Source of the DNA: Candidatus Hydrothermota bacterium | GTDB taxonomy: Bacteria > Hydrothermota > Hydrothermia > B15-G9 | NCBI GenBank assembly: GCA_003645975.1 | Contig: QNDP01000004.1 | Coordinates: 1 to 19,099, forward strand | Reading direction: 5' to 3' | DNA length: 19,099 nt | Shown: positions 17,630 to 19,099 of the stretch, in pieces | Numbering within the stretch: the stretch's first letter is position 1 | Layout of the letters: each line of letters starts with the position of its first letter | The notes under the pieces: generated by a model | Database searches by the model: none | Seen by the model: only the letters and a program-made list of their open reading frames with translations | Told to the model about the DNA's origin: nothing | Made by a program: the position numbers and the translations under genes

Positions 17630-18334
17630 CTATCCCTGTTTTTGTCCCTCTTCAAATTTCCTGAATTTGTTGATTTGTGCTAAAGGAATTTCTAACTCTT
17701 TGCCGTCTAAATCGAAGACGGCTTTTTTGTTCTCCAAAATTCCAAGAAACTTGCCGACAAGATGTGTATCTCCCACCCAAAATTCCACTTTTTTACCCAG
17801 ACAGCAAAGCCACATTCCCACTGTAAAATCGCCCGTTTCAACACATCTCAAAAACTTTTCGCTTATTTTTTTCAAAAATTCGTGAGGGTTAAGCGGTTTT
17901 GATGTAACCTTGTGGAGCGAAATAGCCGTGTCCTTAAGCTCCGATGGAAACCTCTCGACCTTCAAATTGAGGCCTATTCCAGCCACAACGGTATTTTCGT
18001 CTCTTTCGATCAAGATGCCAGCCAGTTTTTTTCTTTCGATCACGACATCGTTTGGGATTCTCACACGGGCGCAGATGTCGGTGATCTCTTTGACTGTGTG
18101 GATGACCGCATAAGCTGCGGCAAGCGAAATTGTTTCTGATGGACGCATGGTCTGCGTGGCAATCGAGAACCATAGCCCTCCTTTTGGGGAATACCAGCTT
18201 CTTCCAAATCGTCCCTTTCCAGCCTCTTGTTCTTCGGCCACCACCACAAAGGGCGGTGTAACCCCGGCCTTCAAAAGTCTCCACGCCTCCTCGTTTGTCG
18301 AGTCGATTTTTGCTCTGCGAAATATCTTGAGCAT
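17630..18334 (-). CDS. birA: Biotin--[acetyl-CoA-carboxylase] ligase, short form without HTH
   Basis: The 234-residue protein contains the biotinyl-AMP binding motif GKGRFGRSWYSPKGGLWFS, the adenylate/lysine motif PNDVVIERKKLAGILIE and GIGLNL. A small C-terminal SH3-like domain follows. The enzyme attaches biotin to the carrier protein of carboxylases. The N-terminal DNA-binding domain of Escherichia coli BirA is missing, so it is a ligase only. The usual Trp of WPND is Ile here (RIPND). The ATG at 18334 was chosen because GGAGGAG (18347-18341) lies six bases before it and the protein then begins just ahead of the DSTN motif; a GTG at 18400 is an alternative. It is convergent with pilA, with 13 bases between the stops. 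Confidence 0.92.
   Translation of the reverse strand: MLKIFRRAKIDSTNEEAWRLLKAGVTPPFVVVAEEQEAGKGRFGRSWYSPKGGLWFSIATQTMRPSETISLAAAYAVIHTVKEITDICARVRIPNDVVIERKKLAGILIERDENTVVAGIGLNLKVERFPSELKDTAISLHKVTSKPLNPHEFLKKISEKFLRCVETGDFTVGMWLCCLGKKVEFWVGDTHLVGKFLGILENKKAVFDLDGKELEIPLAQINKFRKFEEGQKQG
17702..17728 (+). terminator. Intrinsic terminator for pilA inside the birA coding region
   Basis: GCCGTCT (17702-17708) and AGACGGC (17716-17722) form a perfect 7-base-pair stem with a seven-base loop, followed directly by six T (17723-17728). It is 86 bases past the pilA stop and in the right orientation for it, but lies in the 3' part of birA on the opposite strand, where it encodes KAVFDLDGK. Confidence 0.75.
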
Positions 18335-18486
18335 ATCGGCCTCCTCCATTAGAAGTTTTGTTATTTTATACGAAATCGCAGCTAAACTATCTTCTTCCAC
18401 ACTTCTAAACCTAAAGTTAAGCCTTTGAACTTAATTGACTTCCGCCTATTGAAACTTTGTGAGTAGCCTGTCGTGCTTATCAACAC

Positions 18487-19099
18487 TCAGTTTTTCAGTG
18501 GAAGAACGATCCTGAAAGCTGTGCCTTTACCGGGTTCACTTTTGACCTCGACTTTTCCATTGTGGGCCACAACTGTTCGTTCGACCTGAGCCAGTCCAAG
18601 ACCTGTGCCGCTCGGTTTCGTTGTGTAAAACGGTTTGAAAATCTTCTCGATGGAGTCCTTTGGAATGCCGATCCCAGTGTCCTCAACCTCGATGAAGGCA
18701 TGATCGCCTTCGGTATTGCATCTCAACCTCAAAGTCCCGCCGTTTGGCATCGCCTCGATTGCATTCTTCACGAGATTCTCAATGACGCGCCTGAACTTTT
18801 CATAATCAATTTGCGCATCAACAGGTTTTAAATCGAGTTCAATCTTGATAGATTTCGATTTACATTCGGGCTTAAAAGCTTCTACGACCTCCCGCAAAAG
18901 CTCATCGATGCGGACATTCCGTTTACGAAGCCTCAGCGGAGCGGCTATATCCAGAAACTCTTTAAATTTTTGATCAATTCGGGCTATCTCATCACGGATT
19001 TTTCGTGCGACATCGGCTGTCTCGGTGTCGCCTTTACGCATTATTCGCTGAGCCATCAAAGAAATTGAGTTGAGCGGATTTTTGATGTCATGTGCGAGT
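18487..19099 (-). CDS. Sensor histidine kinase, C-terminal part (N-terminus beyond window)
   Basis: The frame is open to the right edge; about 204 codons are visible. The first complete residues, LAHDIKNPLNSI, are the H-box with the phosphorylated His encoded at 19092-19090. A dimerisation helix follows, then the ATPase domain with N-box NLVKNAIEAM, G1 box DTGIGIP, F-box FKPFYTT and G2 box GTGLGLA. All catalytic motifs are intact. The H-box form HDIKNPL and the compact ATPase domain are of the NtrB/AtoS/PilS-like class, many of which serve sigma-54 activators. The sensor part and the response regulator are outside the window. A link to the sigma-54 promoters in this window is possible but not shown. 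The gap to birA (18335-18486) holds no clear promoter or terminator. Confidence 0.92.
   Translation of the reverse strand, partial: LAHDIKNPLNSISLMAQRIMRKGDTETADVARKIRDEIARIDQKFKEFLDIAAPLRLRKRNVRIDELLREVVEAFKPECKSKSIKIELDLKPVDAQIDYEKFRRVIENLVKNAIEAMPNGGTLRLRCNTEGDHAFIEVEDTGIGIPKDSIEKIFKPFYTTKPSGTGLGLAQVERTVVAHNGKVEVKSEPGKGTAFRIVLPLKN

Noticed and set aside
17641..17660. CCCTG/GTCCC near the pilA and birA stops as a terminator hairpin
   Set aside because: The two arms are not complementary in the right orientation; no stable stem forms. The stem at 17702-17722 is the better candidate.

Overview
The window looks like a piece of chromosome from a Gram-negative bacterium of moderate-to-low GC. 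It has a predicted outer-membrane beta-barrel ending in Phe, a type IV pilus assembly cluster and several exported proteins. It also carries an archaeal/vacuolar-type (A/V-type) rotary ATPase operon of the kind found in Thermus, spirochaetes, clostridia and many uncultured phyla. An uncultured candidate phylum is plausible, but I cannot place it by reading alone. There are no rRNA, tRNA, insertion-sequence, CRISPR or phage signs, and gene density is high, with no gene-free stretch above about 300 bases.

Layout. (1) 1-2951, minus strand: a large exported WD40 beta-propeller protein that runs off the left edge, with its own candidate sigma-54 promoter, preceded by a predicted outer-membrane barrel protein. 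(2) 3081-8848, plus strand: an A/V-ATPase operon in the order peripheral stalk H/G, I, [EVE-domain nuclease], K, E, C, F. It has a sigma-70-like promoter, several ATGA start/stop overlaps and a strong terminator. Subunits A, B and D are absent. An EVE + PD-(D/E)XK nuclease fusion sits in the middle, with its start codon overlapping the stop of subunit I. (3) 8864-15360, minus strand: a minor pilin operon, fimT-pilV-pilW-pilX-pilY1 plus a small exported protein, almost all overlapping or nearly so. (4) 15518-16801, minus: rimO. (5) 17083-17616, plus: a major-type pilin behind a good -24/-12 (sigma-54) promoter. (6) 17630-18334 and 18487-19099, minus: a biotin-protein ligase without an HTH domain, and the C-terminal part of a histidine kinase cut by the right edge.

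How the parts fit. The pilus genes form one functional group: a major pilin, four minor pilins and the PilY1 tip protein. The pilin promoter and the promoter of the WD40 gene, more than 15 kb apart, share 19 of 21 bases over the -24/-12 region. This suggests one sigma-54 regulon covering pilin and the WD40 protein. The ATPase c-subunit keeps the full set of ligands known from the sodium-binding Enterococcus hirae enzyme, so sodium coupling is likely. The most unusual item is the predicted modified-DNA-reading nuclease translationally coupled into the ATPase operon.
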